From Paraburkholderia phenoliruptrix (lineage in GTDB: Bacteria; Pseudomonadota; Gammaproteobacteria; Burkholderiales; Burkholderiaceae): a DNA stretch of 37,557 bases. The DNA is taken from the NCBI RefSeq assembly GCF_902859825.1, contig NZ_CADIKB010000050.1, positions 1-37,557 of the forward strand, read 5' to 3'. Under the pieces are notes generated by a model, which was not told where the DNA came from, did not search any database, and worked only from the letters and a program-made list of their open reading frames with translations. Both the position numbers and the translations under genes were made by a program. Positions 13,456-20,901 of the stretch are shown here, one piece after another (within the stretch, counting starts at the first letter, position 1; each line of letters starts with the position of its first letter).

Positions 13456-13463
13456 GTGCAGAC

Positions 13464-14072
13464 ATGTCCGCCGCGCACTCCTCAGGGGACATGCCCCGCT
13501 CCCCGCTAAATCCAGAACGGAAAGAGAACGAAAGTCTGTTCTCGCTGGCGCTGAACGCGCGGTGCGAGTACGCGCTGATGCGGCTGCGCGTCGTTGCTGA
13601 CGAGATCGGCAGCGTCGCGTTCGACCGGCACCGCGCTGCGGCCTACGAGTTCGCCGCACGCGCGGGCTACCTGTACGCCGCCGAGCCGATCCCGAACCTG
13701 CTACGCGATAGCGACGAGCTCGAGGACGCATGGAACGATGGTGTCAGGCACCGCGAGTCGGAGCGCCGCGCCGCCGGGGAGCAGATCCACCGGCCCGATA
13801 TCGAGAAACTGATCGCGGAGAAGGACTGGTATGCGCTTGGTCTGCCATTTCCGGAACAGATTCTCTGGAACCTGAAGCGGGGTGATCGCGTTCGCATCCG
13901 CTGGCACTTCCTGCTGCCGGATATTGATAGCGTGACCTACGACAACCAGTACGGGCAGTCGGCCTATTTCGGATCGCTTGCCGAACTGTCGACGGGTGAA
14001 CTCGACGCGCTTCTCGCCGATATCGCGCGAGGTCAGTCGTGGCGGCGCGTCCAGTACGGCAGCGGGGATTGA
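13464..14072 (+). CDS. Hypothetical protein, 202 aa
   Basis: I use the ATG at 13464, immediately after the previous gene; the frame stays open upstream to 13269 but that part is arginine-rich antisense-like sequence. The protein is soluble and helical (RCEYALMRLRVVADEIG, DSDELEDAWNDGV), followed by a strand part (LKRGDRVRIRWHFLLP) and YDNQYGQSAYFGS. Family unknown. Confidence 0.7.
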   Translation: MSAAHSSGDMPRSPLNPERKENESLFSLALNARCEYALMRLRVVADEIGSVAFDRHRAAAYEFAARAGYLYAAEPIPNLLRDSDELEDAWNDGVRHRESERRAAGEQIHRPDIEKLIAEKDWYALGLPFPEQILWNLKRGDRVRIRWHFLLPDIDSVTYDNQYGQSAYFGSLAELSTGELDALLADIARGQSWRRVQYGSGD

Positions 14073-14165
14073 CGAAAGCTGGAGTCTTGAACGGCAGTGA
14101 CGTTCCGGTACGGTGAAGTTTTGGCGTGCCTGGTCGAAGGGCAGAGGACAGCGGGAGGTGTCGAG

Positions 14166-14792
14166 ATGAGCGAAGGATTCACAATGCGGGTGGGCGGGGA
14201 CGATGGTTTCGGCGATGAAGGGTTCACGATCAAGACGATCTGCGGATGTCGCGTCGTCTATGGATCTGTCCCGCTGTCCTCATTCCAGATGCTGTCTCAC
14301 GGATTTAGCAAGAAGGCACTGATGGCGATGGATATCGCGGATCTGATCGGCGCGACGTACGTAATCGGCGAGCCGGCTGCGCTCGACGAACTGCGCCAGC
14401 TCGATCTTCCGGTTTCCGCAAAGCGCCATGCTGACTATCTTGCTGCGGCCAACCTCGGCCTCAATGCTGTAGCCATGTGGCTGCGCAAGGGCGAGCGCGG
14501 CCTGTCGTCGAACGCGATGTGCAAGGCCCTCTTTGGCGTCCCGGCGAGCGCCGGAACGGAACATCCGCACGATCCAAGCGATTTGCGGCGCTGCATCCTG
14601 TTCCTCGATGCGAGCGGTGCGCACGACCAGGTGCAGAAGATGGCCGGGGTCTCCCCCGAATGGTCGCGACTCGTTTCCGGGTGGGCCGATCTGACCGCAT
14701 GCTTCGCGAAGGAAATGGCAACCGGCAAGAAGGCGCCGAAGACCCACGCGCTGATGCAGGAACTGCTCGCGGCTCCAGTCGAACAGGTTTGA
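14166..14792 (+). CDS. Hypothetical protein, 208 aa
   Basis: GGGAGG lies 8 nt before the ATG at 14166, which decides the start over a frame beginning at 14097. The N-terminus reads MSEGFTMRVGGDDGFGDEGF, then a TICGCRVVYGSVPL segment. The C-terminal half has helical HADYLAAANLGLNAVAMWLR and ACFAKEMATGKKAPK regions. The protein is soluble. The family is unknown. It belongs to a plus-strand run that continues to 17740. Confidence 0.72.
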   Translation: MSEGFTMRVGGDDGFGDEGFTIKTICGCRVVYGSVPLSSFQMLSHGFSKKALMAMDIADLIGATYVIGEPAALDELRQLDLPVSAKRHADYLAAANLGLNAVAMWLRKGERGLSSNAMCKALFGVPASAGTEHPHDPSDLRRCILFLDASGAHDQVQKMAGVSPEWSRLVSGWADLTACFAKEMATGKKAPKTHALMQELLAAPVEQV

Positions 14793-14872
14793 CGGGACCG
14801 CTCTAAGGCCGCACGAACGGGGCGCTGACGCCGCAAATCGTGGCCATGCTGGCTGAACACGGGAAAATGGAA

Positions 14873-15526
14873 ATGACGTACTGCCTTTGGATTTCGATCG
14901 CCGCCAACGCGCTGCTATGCCTTGCACTGGTGGCTACTGTTCGAATGTACCGGTCGGACAAGCAGTCTGCGGCCAACTGCCTGCTTAGAGAACGCGATGC
15001 AGCGGAACGCGTCGCCGGCGAGTTGAAGCAGGTGGGTTCCGACTACAGGATGCTCGCCGGGGCAGTTGCAACGAGTCTTGAGGCCATCCGCGCCGACATC
15101 GACCGGAACTATCACCACACGCACGATGGTCACGTGCTCAACACGATAGCCTCCAGACTCCGAAGGGAGGTGGCGGGTCGCACTGGCGCATACCAGGTTC
15201 CCCTGTATGACTATGAAGTCCGCCAGGTCGAATCTCTCGGTGGCGAGGTTTCCGGTCGCGGTGCAATGACTCTGGGGCAGATGCTCGAGTTCGCCTGGAA
15301 TCTGCACACGCTATCTCGTGAGCGGGCTGACCAACTGACAACGGTTGTGCAGCAACCCTGTGGCAACAACGGGCAGGCCGCCTGGTTGGGAAAGATGCTC
15401 GCGATCTACGAGCTCATGTGTGATCGGGACAAGGCTCTGGCCGTGGAGCGACTGTCTGCGGTTATCGAGGCATGGCGGTACGAACCCGCGGAGTTTGCGG
15501 CGCGGTATGTCGAAGATATCCGCTGA
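14873..15526 (+). CDS. Membrane-anchored coiled-coil-like protein, 217 aa
   Basis: The ATG at 14873 has GGGAAAATGGAA directly before it, which resembles the CGGAAAAT motif (CGGGAAAAT at 14860). Upstream in-frame starts at 14840 and 14867 are possible. The N-terminus is one membrane helix (LWISIAANALLCLALVATV), followed by a charged helical stretch (RERDAAERVAGELKQVGSD) and a C-terminal helical domain. It is probably an inner-membrane protein with a cytoplasmic domain. Family unknown. Confidence 0.7.
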   Translation: MTYCLWISIAANALLCLALVATVRMYRSDKQSAANCLLRERDAAERVAGELKQVGSDYRMLAGAVATSLEAIRADIDRNYHHTHDGHVLNTIASRLRREVAGRTGAYQVPLYDYEVRQVESLGGEVSGRGAMTLGQMLEFAWNLHTLSRERADQLTTVVQQPCGNNGQAAWLGKMLAIYELMCDRDKALAVERLSAVIEAWRYEPAEFAARYVEDIR

Positions 15527-15541
15527 CATGGAAGAAAGAGC

Positions 15542-15856
15542 ATGACTCTACGGTTCAAATTCACGATCCATACCGCCGTTGGCTCGCTTTCCGGGGAAGA
15601 AGATGCGAACGACGAAACGCAGCTTCGGGAATGCATGCCGGAAGAGGTTCTCTCGTATTCGATTGACGGCGTTCGCGACCGTCCGGGCATACCACCAATT
15701 TCCAGCGAGGAATTGTGGCTGAACCTCTGTTCGGCTGTCGAGAACATCCGGTACGCGAGCACGTTGACCCCCGAGGTGGTTGCGCAGCATCAGGCCGAGC
15801 AAATGCGGGCCTTGAGAGGTCTGTGTATCCGGGTAACGACGCCGGACCGTGACTGA
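15542..15856 (+). CDS. Hypothetical protein, 104 aa
   Basis: GAAAGAG lies just before the ATG. The product has a short strand-rich start (LRFKFTIHTAVGSLSG), an acidic turn (EEDANDETQLRE) and helical remainder (SEELWLNLCSAVENIRY, VVAQHQAEQMRALRGL). It is soluble. Its stop lies 16 nt before the next start, so co-expression is likely. Family unknown. Confidence 0.7.
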   Translation: MTLRFKFTIHTAVGSLSGEEDANDETQLRECMPEEVLSYSIDGVRDRPGIPPISSEELWLNLCSAVENIRYASTLTPEVVAQHQAEQMRALRGLCIRVTTPDRD

Positions 15857-15872
15857 CCAAGGAGACCTTCCT

Positions 15873-16181
15873 ATGTTCACAGAACAACAGCCACCGGAAT
15901 TCGTGCTTGCCGGCTATGCAGGATCGATCGACTACGAGCGTCTCGCCAGATTAGCCGCCAAGACCAGCATCATCTGCATTGTCGATTACGACATGCCCGG
16001 TGTTGGTACCGTTCGGAACGTGGCGCGCACGCAATACGCGTTGCATCGTGGGGAGGAAGTGTTCATGGTGTGTGCCCGGGGCATCTCCTATATCCATGCG
16101 TTCGGCAGAGCCGATTTCATTGGCCTGTGCGCGCTTCGGCACGTCGAATTTGTCGAGCCCCAGCAGCACGTGGCGGCCTAA
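15873..16181 (+). CDS. Hypothetical protein, 102 aa
   Basis: The ATG at 15873 has AAGGAGACC upstream and is preferred over a GTG at 15849 that overlaps the previous gene. The product alternates strands and turns (FVLAGYAGSIDYERLARL, SIICIVDYDMPGVGTV, EEVFMVCARGISYIHAF). It is soluble and of unknown family. Confidence 0.7.
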   Translation: MFTEQQPPEFVLAGYAGSIDYERLARLAAKTSIICIVDYDMPGVGTVRNVARTQYALHRGEEVFMVCARGISYIHAFGRADFIGLCALRHVEFVEPQQHVAA

Positions 16182-16197
16182 CCTGGATGTGCGATTC

Positions 16198-16644
16198 GTG
16201 AGAGACATGGTCAGCACTTTCCTGGACGGTCTGATGGACTGGCCGGCCGACACGATCATCGGCAGCCTCCTTCTTCTCGCGATGCTGGCGCTTGTAGTGA
16301 TCCTCGTCTGCCTCGGCGCGGCGGGCATCTACCATCTGTTCGATTACTGTGGCGTGCCCGAATCCAGCAGGAGAGGAACCGTCAGGGATAAGGCCTTCCG
16401 TCCGGCCTACACCCAGTACATCTACATGTACAACGCTGCGACCAAGACCTCCATGCCCACGCCGATTTTCCACCCGGACAGGTGGACGCTCGAAGTCGAT
16501 ATCGGGATCGGCAGCGATTTGATCGACGTGGGCGAATCGTTCTATGAAAAGGTGTCGCGTGGTTCGCCCGTAGTCGCGCGGTACAAGGTCGGGAGGATCT
16601 CCGGCCGGATCAACATCTCGGGCGTGCGCGCCCGAGCCGGGTAG
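16198..16644 (+). CDS. Membrane-anchored protein, 148 aa
   Basis: Starts at GTG 16198 or ATG 16207 are both plausible. A membrane helix lies near residues 19-43 (IIGSLLLLAMLALVVILVCL). The C-terminal part is soluble and strand-rich (WTLEVDIGIGSDLIDVG, PVVARYKVGRISGRINI). One N-terminal anchor with a C-terminal beta domain is the likely topology. Family unknown. Confidence 0.7.
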   Translation: MRDMVSTFLDGLMDWPADTIIGSLLLLAMLALVVILVCLGAAGIYHLFDYCGVPESSRRGTVRDKAFRPAYTQYIYMYNAATKTSMPTPIFHPDRWTLEVDIGIGSDLIDVGESFYEKVSRGSPVVARYKVGRISGRINISGVRARAG

Positions 16645-16675
16645 CCAACTGTATCTTCATCAACACGGAGTCACC

Positions 16676-17290
16676 ATGCCCATCGTCAAGAACTTCTTCT
16701 ACACCGTCGGGATTGCGTTCCTGGTCGGGTTGCAGTCCGTCAATCCGGACAAGGACCTGCTGCGCCAGTTCGTGCTCATGCTTCAGTCCGATAACTTCTG
16801 GACGATCGTGAAGCTGGGCACGCTGGTTCTGACTGCACTGGAATGGATCTTTTCCGCGCCGGTCTCATCCTCTTCCCCGACCGACGATCTTAAAGACTTC
16901 TGGGGCGCACTGAAAAGGCTCGCCTCGCAACTTGCGCCAGCGGGACTGGGGACGGCTGGTGGCCCGGATCTCGGATCGGGATTTGCCCAAGGCGCGAGCG
17001 ATAAAGGTCGCTTGAATGAGCCGGCGCCCCGGCGGACCGGCCAGGCGGCGCGCACGCCGGACGCAGATCTCCTGAAGACCGATCAGCCATTGAACGACAA
17101 CGAAAGGACCGTGGCAAAGCGGATGTGGGAGAGTTCCGAAGCGGTCACGATCGACGACATGTCTGATTGGTTCCTTCGCTCGCGCAACCAGTGCATTCAG
17201 GAACTGATCGGGATGGGCCTGTATCCGCACCTTGCTGCGGTTTGCGCTGAAGATTCGCGTCGCCTGAACCTTCGGGCAGGCAACTGCTAA
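16676..17290 (+). CDS. Membrane-associated protein, 204 aa
   Basis: CACGGAG precedes the ATG. Two hydrophobic segments lie at residues 7-22 (FYTVGIAFLVGLQSV) and 41-60 (FWTIVKLGTLVLTALEWIF). A long glycine-, proline- and alanine-rich linker follows (residues 85-135), then a helical C-terminal domain (NERTVAKRMWESSEAVTI, NQCIQELIGMGLYPHLA). It looks like a membrane anchor joined to a small cytoplasmic domain. Family unknown. Confidence 0.72.
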   Translation: MPIVKNFFYTVGIAFLVGLQSVNPDKDLLRQFVLMLQSDNFWTIVKLGTLVLTALEWIFSAPVSSSSPTDDLKDFWGALKRLASQLAPAGLGTAGGPDLGSGFAQGASDKGRLNEPAPRRTGQAARTPDADLLKTDQPLNDNERTVAKRMWESSEAVTIDDMSDWFLRSRNQCIQELIGMGLYPHLAAVCAEDSRRLNLRAGNC

Positions 17291-17317
17291 CCGGCCACAA
17301 CTGAACGAGGGAACGCG

Positions 17318-17740
17318 ATGGACGAAACGCTGAAAGCTCTGTTCCGCTACATCAAGCGGGAAAACTGCGACCCGACGTGGCAGGCAATTCGCGACAACGT
17401 GCTCGGCGGGATCTATCACGCCGAGATGCGTTACGCCGACGTGCTGAAGGTCATTCTGACCGCGTACACGCAAGCGCTGATGGAGCCGCGATTCCAGTTA
17501 CCCGGCAGGCACAACGCGGCTGAAGATCTGCTGCTCGCGCCTATCAAGGGTCACCACGCGATCGACTTTATGGGGCCGTTGTCGGTTGACGTCCGTTACT
17601 CGGTCGAGCAGTTTTACGGTGCCATGATCGAGAAGATGATGGGCGATCTTCGGTGCTGCACGATCGACTGGTGCCGCTGTGAAATCTGGCCCGAAGAGAA
17701 AGCCTCGCCTGCGTCCGCGCCGGCCCTCGAAAGCAGCTAG
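17318..17740 (+). CDS. Hypothetical protein, 140 aa
   Basis: GAGGGAAC lies upstream of the ATG. The product is helical (ETLKALFRYIKRENCDPTW, VLKVILTAYTQALMEP) and has a cysteine cluster near the end (GDLRCCTIDWCRCEIW) that could bind metal. It is the last gene of the conventional plus-strand run; a CGGGAAAAT copy follows its TAG at once. Family unknown. Confidence 0.7.
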   Translation: MDETLKALFRYIKRENCDPTWQAIRDNVLGGIYHAEMRYADVLKVILTAYTQALMEPRFQLPGRHNAAEDLLLAPIKGHHAIDFMGPLSVDVRYSVEQFYGAMIEKMMGDLRCCTIDWCRCEIWPEEKASPASAPALESS

Positions 17741-17741
17741 G

Positions 17742-17750
17742 CGGGAAAAT
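17742..17750 (+). repeat. Isolated intercistronic motif copy (CGGGAAAAT)
   Basis: This is the same motif as in the first array, with one extra G. It lies one base after the TAG of the upstream gene (17738-17740) and one base before an ATG (17752). It is the only clear stop-motif-start junction between 8 and 27 kb, apart from a weaker CGGGAAAAT at 14860. Confidence 0.7.
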
Positions 17751-17751
17751 T

Positions 17752-17871
17752 ATGTGCGCGTATTCAGTTGCGCGCGCAGCGCAAGGTTTGACTTGCGTTG
17801 CAGACAGGAAATCGACCGGCGCCAAATGCGCCCCGTTGCCGACCGGTAGTCGGCCGAGAACCTCGACATGA
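17752..17871 (+). CDS. 39-aa mini-protein coupled to the next gene
   Basis: The ATG follows the motif copy by one base. The frame reads 39 codons (MCAYSVARAAQGLTCVADRK and onward) and its TGA overlaps the next ATG (ATGA, 17868-17871). Motif placement and the overlap support coding. There are three cysteines. The function is unknown; it may serve mainly to couple translation of the downstream gene. Confidence 0.5.
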   Translation: MCAYSVARAAQGLTCVADRKSTGAKCAPLPTGSRPRTST

Positions 17872-18050
17872 ACACGACGACGATTACGCGTTCTTTTGCG
17901 CCGGCCGCAGCAGCTGAGGAGCAGGGCTACGATGCCCTCAGGCTAACCGCAGAAGAACAGGGCAAGCTGTCAGGCTCGGGACATCCGTGCTGGACCTCGA
18001 TCCCGCCGGCCCCGGCCCACATTCTGAAGCAGCCCGGGTTTGACGATTGA
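17868..18050 (+). CDS. 60-aa mini-protein
   Basis: The start overlaps the upstream stop (ATGA), and its own TGA overlaps a TTG start of the next frame (TTGA, 18047-18050). The product is alanine-rich at the N-terminus and contains LTAEEQGKLSGSGHPCWTSI. No signal or membrane segment is seen. It probably forms a coupled chain with its two neighbours. Family unknown. Confidence 0.55.
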   Translation: MNTTTITRSFAPAAAAEEQGYDALRLTAEEQGKLSGSGHPCWTSIPPAPAHILKQPGFDD

Positions 18051-18409
18051 GCGGGCCCGACGACCGATACCTCTGGATCGACGACGTGCCAGAACGCGAA
18101 GCCCGCGCGAAGCTCGGCGGAGACTTTGCCTATGCGATCGCGCTGGGCAGGGCCTATTGCATGCGCTGCGTACGGGAAGCGCGGCTCGCGGATGACATCG
18201 AGCGGTATGCCGCCTACCAGACCGCGGTTCGCGTCGCCCTGCTGATCGAATGGATCAACGGGCACTATCCACCCGAGCCGACGCTTTTCAACGGCGACGG
18301 TACGCTGACTGTGGCAACGACCGTGGTCGACGCTGGCGGTCGGACCTTCATCGAACACGACGTGATTCCCGCGACGTTGCACGCGGCTCGCGATCTGCTG
18401 GGTTACTGA
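18047..18409 (+). CDS. Hypothetical protein, 120 aa
   Basis: The TTG at 18047 overlaps the previous stop and is the only start in this frame upstream of the conserved-looking sequence. The product is soluble. It has a helical middle (AYAIALGRAYCMRCVREARL, AVRVALLIEWINGHY) and a strand part (GTLTVATTVVDAGGRTFI). Family unknown. A gap of 16 nt separates it from the DUF4326-like gene. Confidence 0.65.
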   Translation: MSGPDDRYLWIDDVPEREARAKLGGDFAYAIALGRAYCMRCVREARLADDIERYAAYQTAVRVALLIEWINGHYPPEPTLFNGDGTLTVATTVVDAGGRTFIEHDVIPATLHAARDLLGY

Positions 18410-18425
18410 CGGACGGGGGTGTCGC

Positions 18426-18779
18426 ATGCCTGAGCGTGTACAACTGAAGCGGATCAAGGGCTGGCGCATGCCACCGAATACCGTAAAGGTGGACCGCACG
18501 ACGAAGTGGGGCAATCCTTTTGTCGTTGGGGAAGAAGCGCCGTTTCTGCCGGGTTGCATCGTTCGGGATCGTAGGCATGCGTGGAGCCTCTACCTTGGTT
18601 TTGCGCCTTTGAATGAGCGGCTGGTCGCGGCCGCTCGCGCCGAGCTCCGCGGGAAGAATCTGGGGTGCTGGTGTCCGAAGCCCGAACAGCCGTATGAGGA
18701 CGATTGTTGCCACGCGAGCGTGCTGTTGAAGCTGGCGAACGAAGAGGAAAGGAAAAGCGAAATGGGGAAAGAGAAATGA
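18426..18779 (+). CDS. DUF4326-like protein, 117 aa
   Basis: The sequence fits the DUF4326 pattern: a TTKWGNPFVVG segment near residues 25-35, a helical middle, then GKNLGCWCPKP (CWC at 81-83) and a Cys-His pair in CCHASVLLKLAN (94-96). The Cys and His residues suggest a metal site. The family is common in phages and plasmids and has no settled activity that I know. GACGGGGGTG precedes the ATG, and its TGA overlaps the next ATG. Confidence 0.8.
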   Translation: MPERVQLKRIKGWRMPPNTVKVDRTTKWGNPFVVGEEAPFLPGCIVRDRRHAWSLYLGFAPLNERLVAAARAELRGKNLGCWCPKPEQPYEDDCCHASVLLKLANEEERKSEMGKEK

Positions 18780-19324
18780 AGGTGCGCGCAACGACAATAG
18801 CGGTAGGCCAGTCCTCTCCGCTCGACTCGCCCGGACCGGGCCAAATGGCGCTGGCCACGACTATCGTTAGCGACGTGCTGACGATGGTGCTCCAATTACC
18901 AGATGTCTCCGAAGAGGACATCGCCGGCGTGCAGGGCATTCCTCATGGGCTCGCACTGTTGCAGACGCCAGAACTGCCCGTGGGCATGCTGATGCTCGCA
19001 CTGCGAACCGGCGGCGGCGGGGTCTGGCCGCTGGCAGCACCGATCGCAGCCCACGTCGACGTGATGAAAAACTGGGCGGAGGAAAGGCCGGACAGCAATG
19101 TCATGCTCGTCGTGCTGGTCGATTCGAACACGAACCAGGTGCGCGCGTTGCGTACGATCGGAGCGCCGATGGAACTCTTCGACATGATCCAGTCGGGTAT
19201 CCGGTCGTGTCGTGCTTTCGATCCCGCCGAATTTGTGATGCGTGCGGGTGAGATCCCGCCCGAAGACGTGTGGAGCAAAGGCCGACGCTGGTTGCGAGAC
19301 GACGAATCAGACGAGTTTCGTTGA
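18776..19324 (+). CDS. Hypothetical protein, 182 aa
   Basis: The ATG overlaps the DUF4326-like stop (ATGA), which fixes the start; the frame is open upstream but within that gene. The product is soluble, with strand-like NVMLVVLVDSNTNQVRAL and a C-terminal helix-rich acidic end (PPEDVWSKGRRWLRDDESD). A glycine run (TGGGGVW) lies mid-protein. Family unknown. Its position implies co-expression with the DUF4326-like and glycosylase-like genes. Confidence 0.7.
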   Translation: MKVRATTIAVGQSSPLDSPGPGQMALATTIVSDVLTMVLQLPDVSEEDIAGVQGIPHGLALLQTPELPVGMLMLALRTGGGGVWPLAAPIAAHVDVMKNWAEERPDSNVMLVVLVDSNTNQVRALRTIGAPMELFDMIQSGIRSCRAFDPAEFVMRAGEIPPEDVWSKGRRWLRDDESDEFR

Positions 19325-19388
19325 GATCGCCGGGCGGTTCGCACCGGACAGACTTCCGGTATTCATTCGATTAGGAAAACGCTGCGCT

Positions 19389-20222
19389 ATGGACAGCCTC
19401 AAGGCGTTCGCGGACGAGCTCCGCAAGATGACGAAGCAGGGCTTGCTGTTGCGGCCGTTTGTGTGCGATGGATCGCCACTCGACTGCGACGTATTTATCG
19501 TCGGCAGCAATCGAGCGGCGAAGCTCGCGAGCGAATTCTGGAAGTACTGGGATGACAGCCGCGGACTCGACAAGGCCCGCTTCCTGTCCGACTACGGCGA
19601 CTATCGGCGGGGGCGCGGGAAGCCCGAAATCGCGCACTCGCGCAACACGCTCGAGGTGCTGATGAAGAGCTGCGCGCCGCTTCGCTGTTTGGAGACGAAT
19701 GTGTTCGGCGTGACAACGGACACGCGAGACGAAGCGCTCGCGGCGCCGACGCAAGGGATCTGCATACTCCCGTACCTCGTTGAGACCATCAAGCCGCGCT
19801 GGATCATCGCGCATGGCGTTGTCGCTTGCAGCGCGGTTTCGGTGTACGACGGGAGAGCAACCATCGTAAAGCTGCCGGACCTGCGAAAGGTCGCCCACTC
19901 GGACGTAAAACGACTCGGCCGACGGATCGTCGATTCGGTGCTCCAGGAGCGGTCGGGGCGTCATTCAGGAGCTGCGGGGGAACCGCAGCAAGGCGACGCC
20001 GCACCCGACAGCGTCACGACTGTCGAAACAGGCCTGCAGGATATCCGGCTCGGCGATGCAATCGCCATGCTCGGAGAGGGAGTTGCGGGCGATATTGATT
20101 ATCGAAACAGCATCGTTCAGGCAATTCTGGCGATCGCGCGTAGTCGCCGCGACGCCGCGCTGGTGGCCGCCTGCGAATACGTGCTCGAAAGCAGCTGCGG
20201 TCTTAGCGGAGTGACGCGATGA
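19389..20222 (+). CDS. Uracil-DNA glycosylase-superfamily-like protein, 277 aa
   Basis: The start at 19389 is chosen over a frame from 19242 that overlaps the upstream gene. Residues 34-44 (DVFIVGSNRAA) match the position of the first glycosylase motif, then FWKYWDD (50-56) and DKARFLSDY. A LETNVFGV segment and a PRWIIAHGVVA segment follow, as in UDG-like proteins that open with DVF.VG.NPAT. The usual NPA is NRA. The C-terminal 90 residues are unrelated and helical. A role in DNA base recognition is inferred, not shown. Its stop overlaps the next ATG. Confidence 0.65.
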   Translation: MDSLKAFADELRKMTKQGLLLRPFVCDGSPLDCDVFIVGSNRAAKLASEFWKYWDDSRGLDKARFLSDYGDYRRGRGKPEIAHSRNTLEVLMKSCAPLRCLETNVFGVTTDTRDEALAAPTQGICILPYLVETIKPRWIIAHGVVACSAVSVYDGRATIVKLPDLRKVAHSDVKRLGRRIVDSVLQERSGRHSGAAGEPQQGDAAPDSVTTVETGLQDIRLGDAIAMLGEGVAGDIDYRNSIVQAILAIARSRRDAALVAACEYVLESSCGLSGVTR

Positions 20223-20365
20223 AACAGACAATCGAATTCTATCGGGCCAATGAGAAGCCTTACGGTGCGTTCAGCAACCTCTTTCGTCGCGAGATCGATA
20301 TCGACGGTTAGCGGTTCCCGACCATTGAACACGGGTACCAGTCGCGCGCCAATTCCCGCGGTTTT
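20219..20365 (+). pseudogene. NADAR-family (YbiA-like) gene remnant
   Basis: An ATG overlapping the upstream stop (ATGA) opens KQTIEFYRANEKPYGAFSN, then LFRREIDIDG, an unmistakable NADAR N-terminus. A TAG at 20309 interrupts it. In the same frame the family sequence resumes as RFPTIEHGYQSR (compare WPT.EH.YQ) and then decays. Full NADAR proteins are about 150 aa and can remove ADP-ribose from guanine bases. This copy is cut to about 30 codons before the stop and lacks the catalytic C-terminal half. Confidence 0.85.
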
Positions 20366-20476
20366 TTGCGAAACGTCAGCGAATGCCTGATACTGGCTGG
20401 CTCAACAGCAACTGGACTCGCTTCTATTCGACAACGAGTCAACATTCGGTTATCACCTAACCCCTAAGGAGAACAT

Positions 20477-20824
20477 ATGCCGCAAGCAACCGCTCTTACC
20501 AGTCTCGTCAATCAGGCGCCGTTCAACCAGTTGATCGGCGGAGCGTATTCGACCATCTGGATTCAGAAGAAGGGGAACGGATACGCAGTGTCCGGTCGGA
20601 GCAAGGCCGATGAGTCCGTTATGTCGCTGACCGCTGTTGGCGCGCCGGCTCTCGTAATCGACCTGGATGGCGTTCTCGGAGGCGGGGACACGGTCGACGT
20701 GAAGGTCGGTGGCGCGGCCTACGGTATCACGAAGACGCCGATCGGCGGCGGGACCGAATACATCGTGACGGAACACGCCCGAATCCCGCCGTCGGCTCGC
20801 GGCATACCGACCATCATCATCTGA
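20477..20824 (+). CDS. Hypothetical protein, 115 aa
   Basis: CTAAGGAG is well placed before the ATG. The product is strand-rich (SLTAVGAPALVIDLDGVLGG, DTVDVKVGGAAYGITK) with many glycines and valines, suggesting a small beta-sandwich. No signal peptide is seen. It ends just left of the IS110-type element and appears intact. Family unknown. Confidence 0.7.
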   Translation: MPQATALTSLVNQAPFNQLIGGAYSTIWIQKKGNGYAVSGRSKADESVMSLTAVGAPALVIDLDGVLGGGDTVDVKVGGAAYGITKTPIGGGTEYIVTEHARIPPSARGIPTIII

Positions 20825-20901
20825 GATCCTATGAGCGTGAGAGTCGTCAAGGCCCGAGTCGTAAGATTGACGTGGCCAAGGCTTGCTCAATGGAGGGCAT
20901 C

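Noticed and set aside
13269..13463. N-terminal extension of the gene at 13464
   Set aside because: The extension is arginine/glycine-rich, overlaps the upstream gene and lacks a ribosome binding site.
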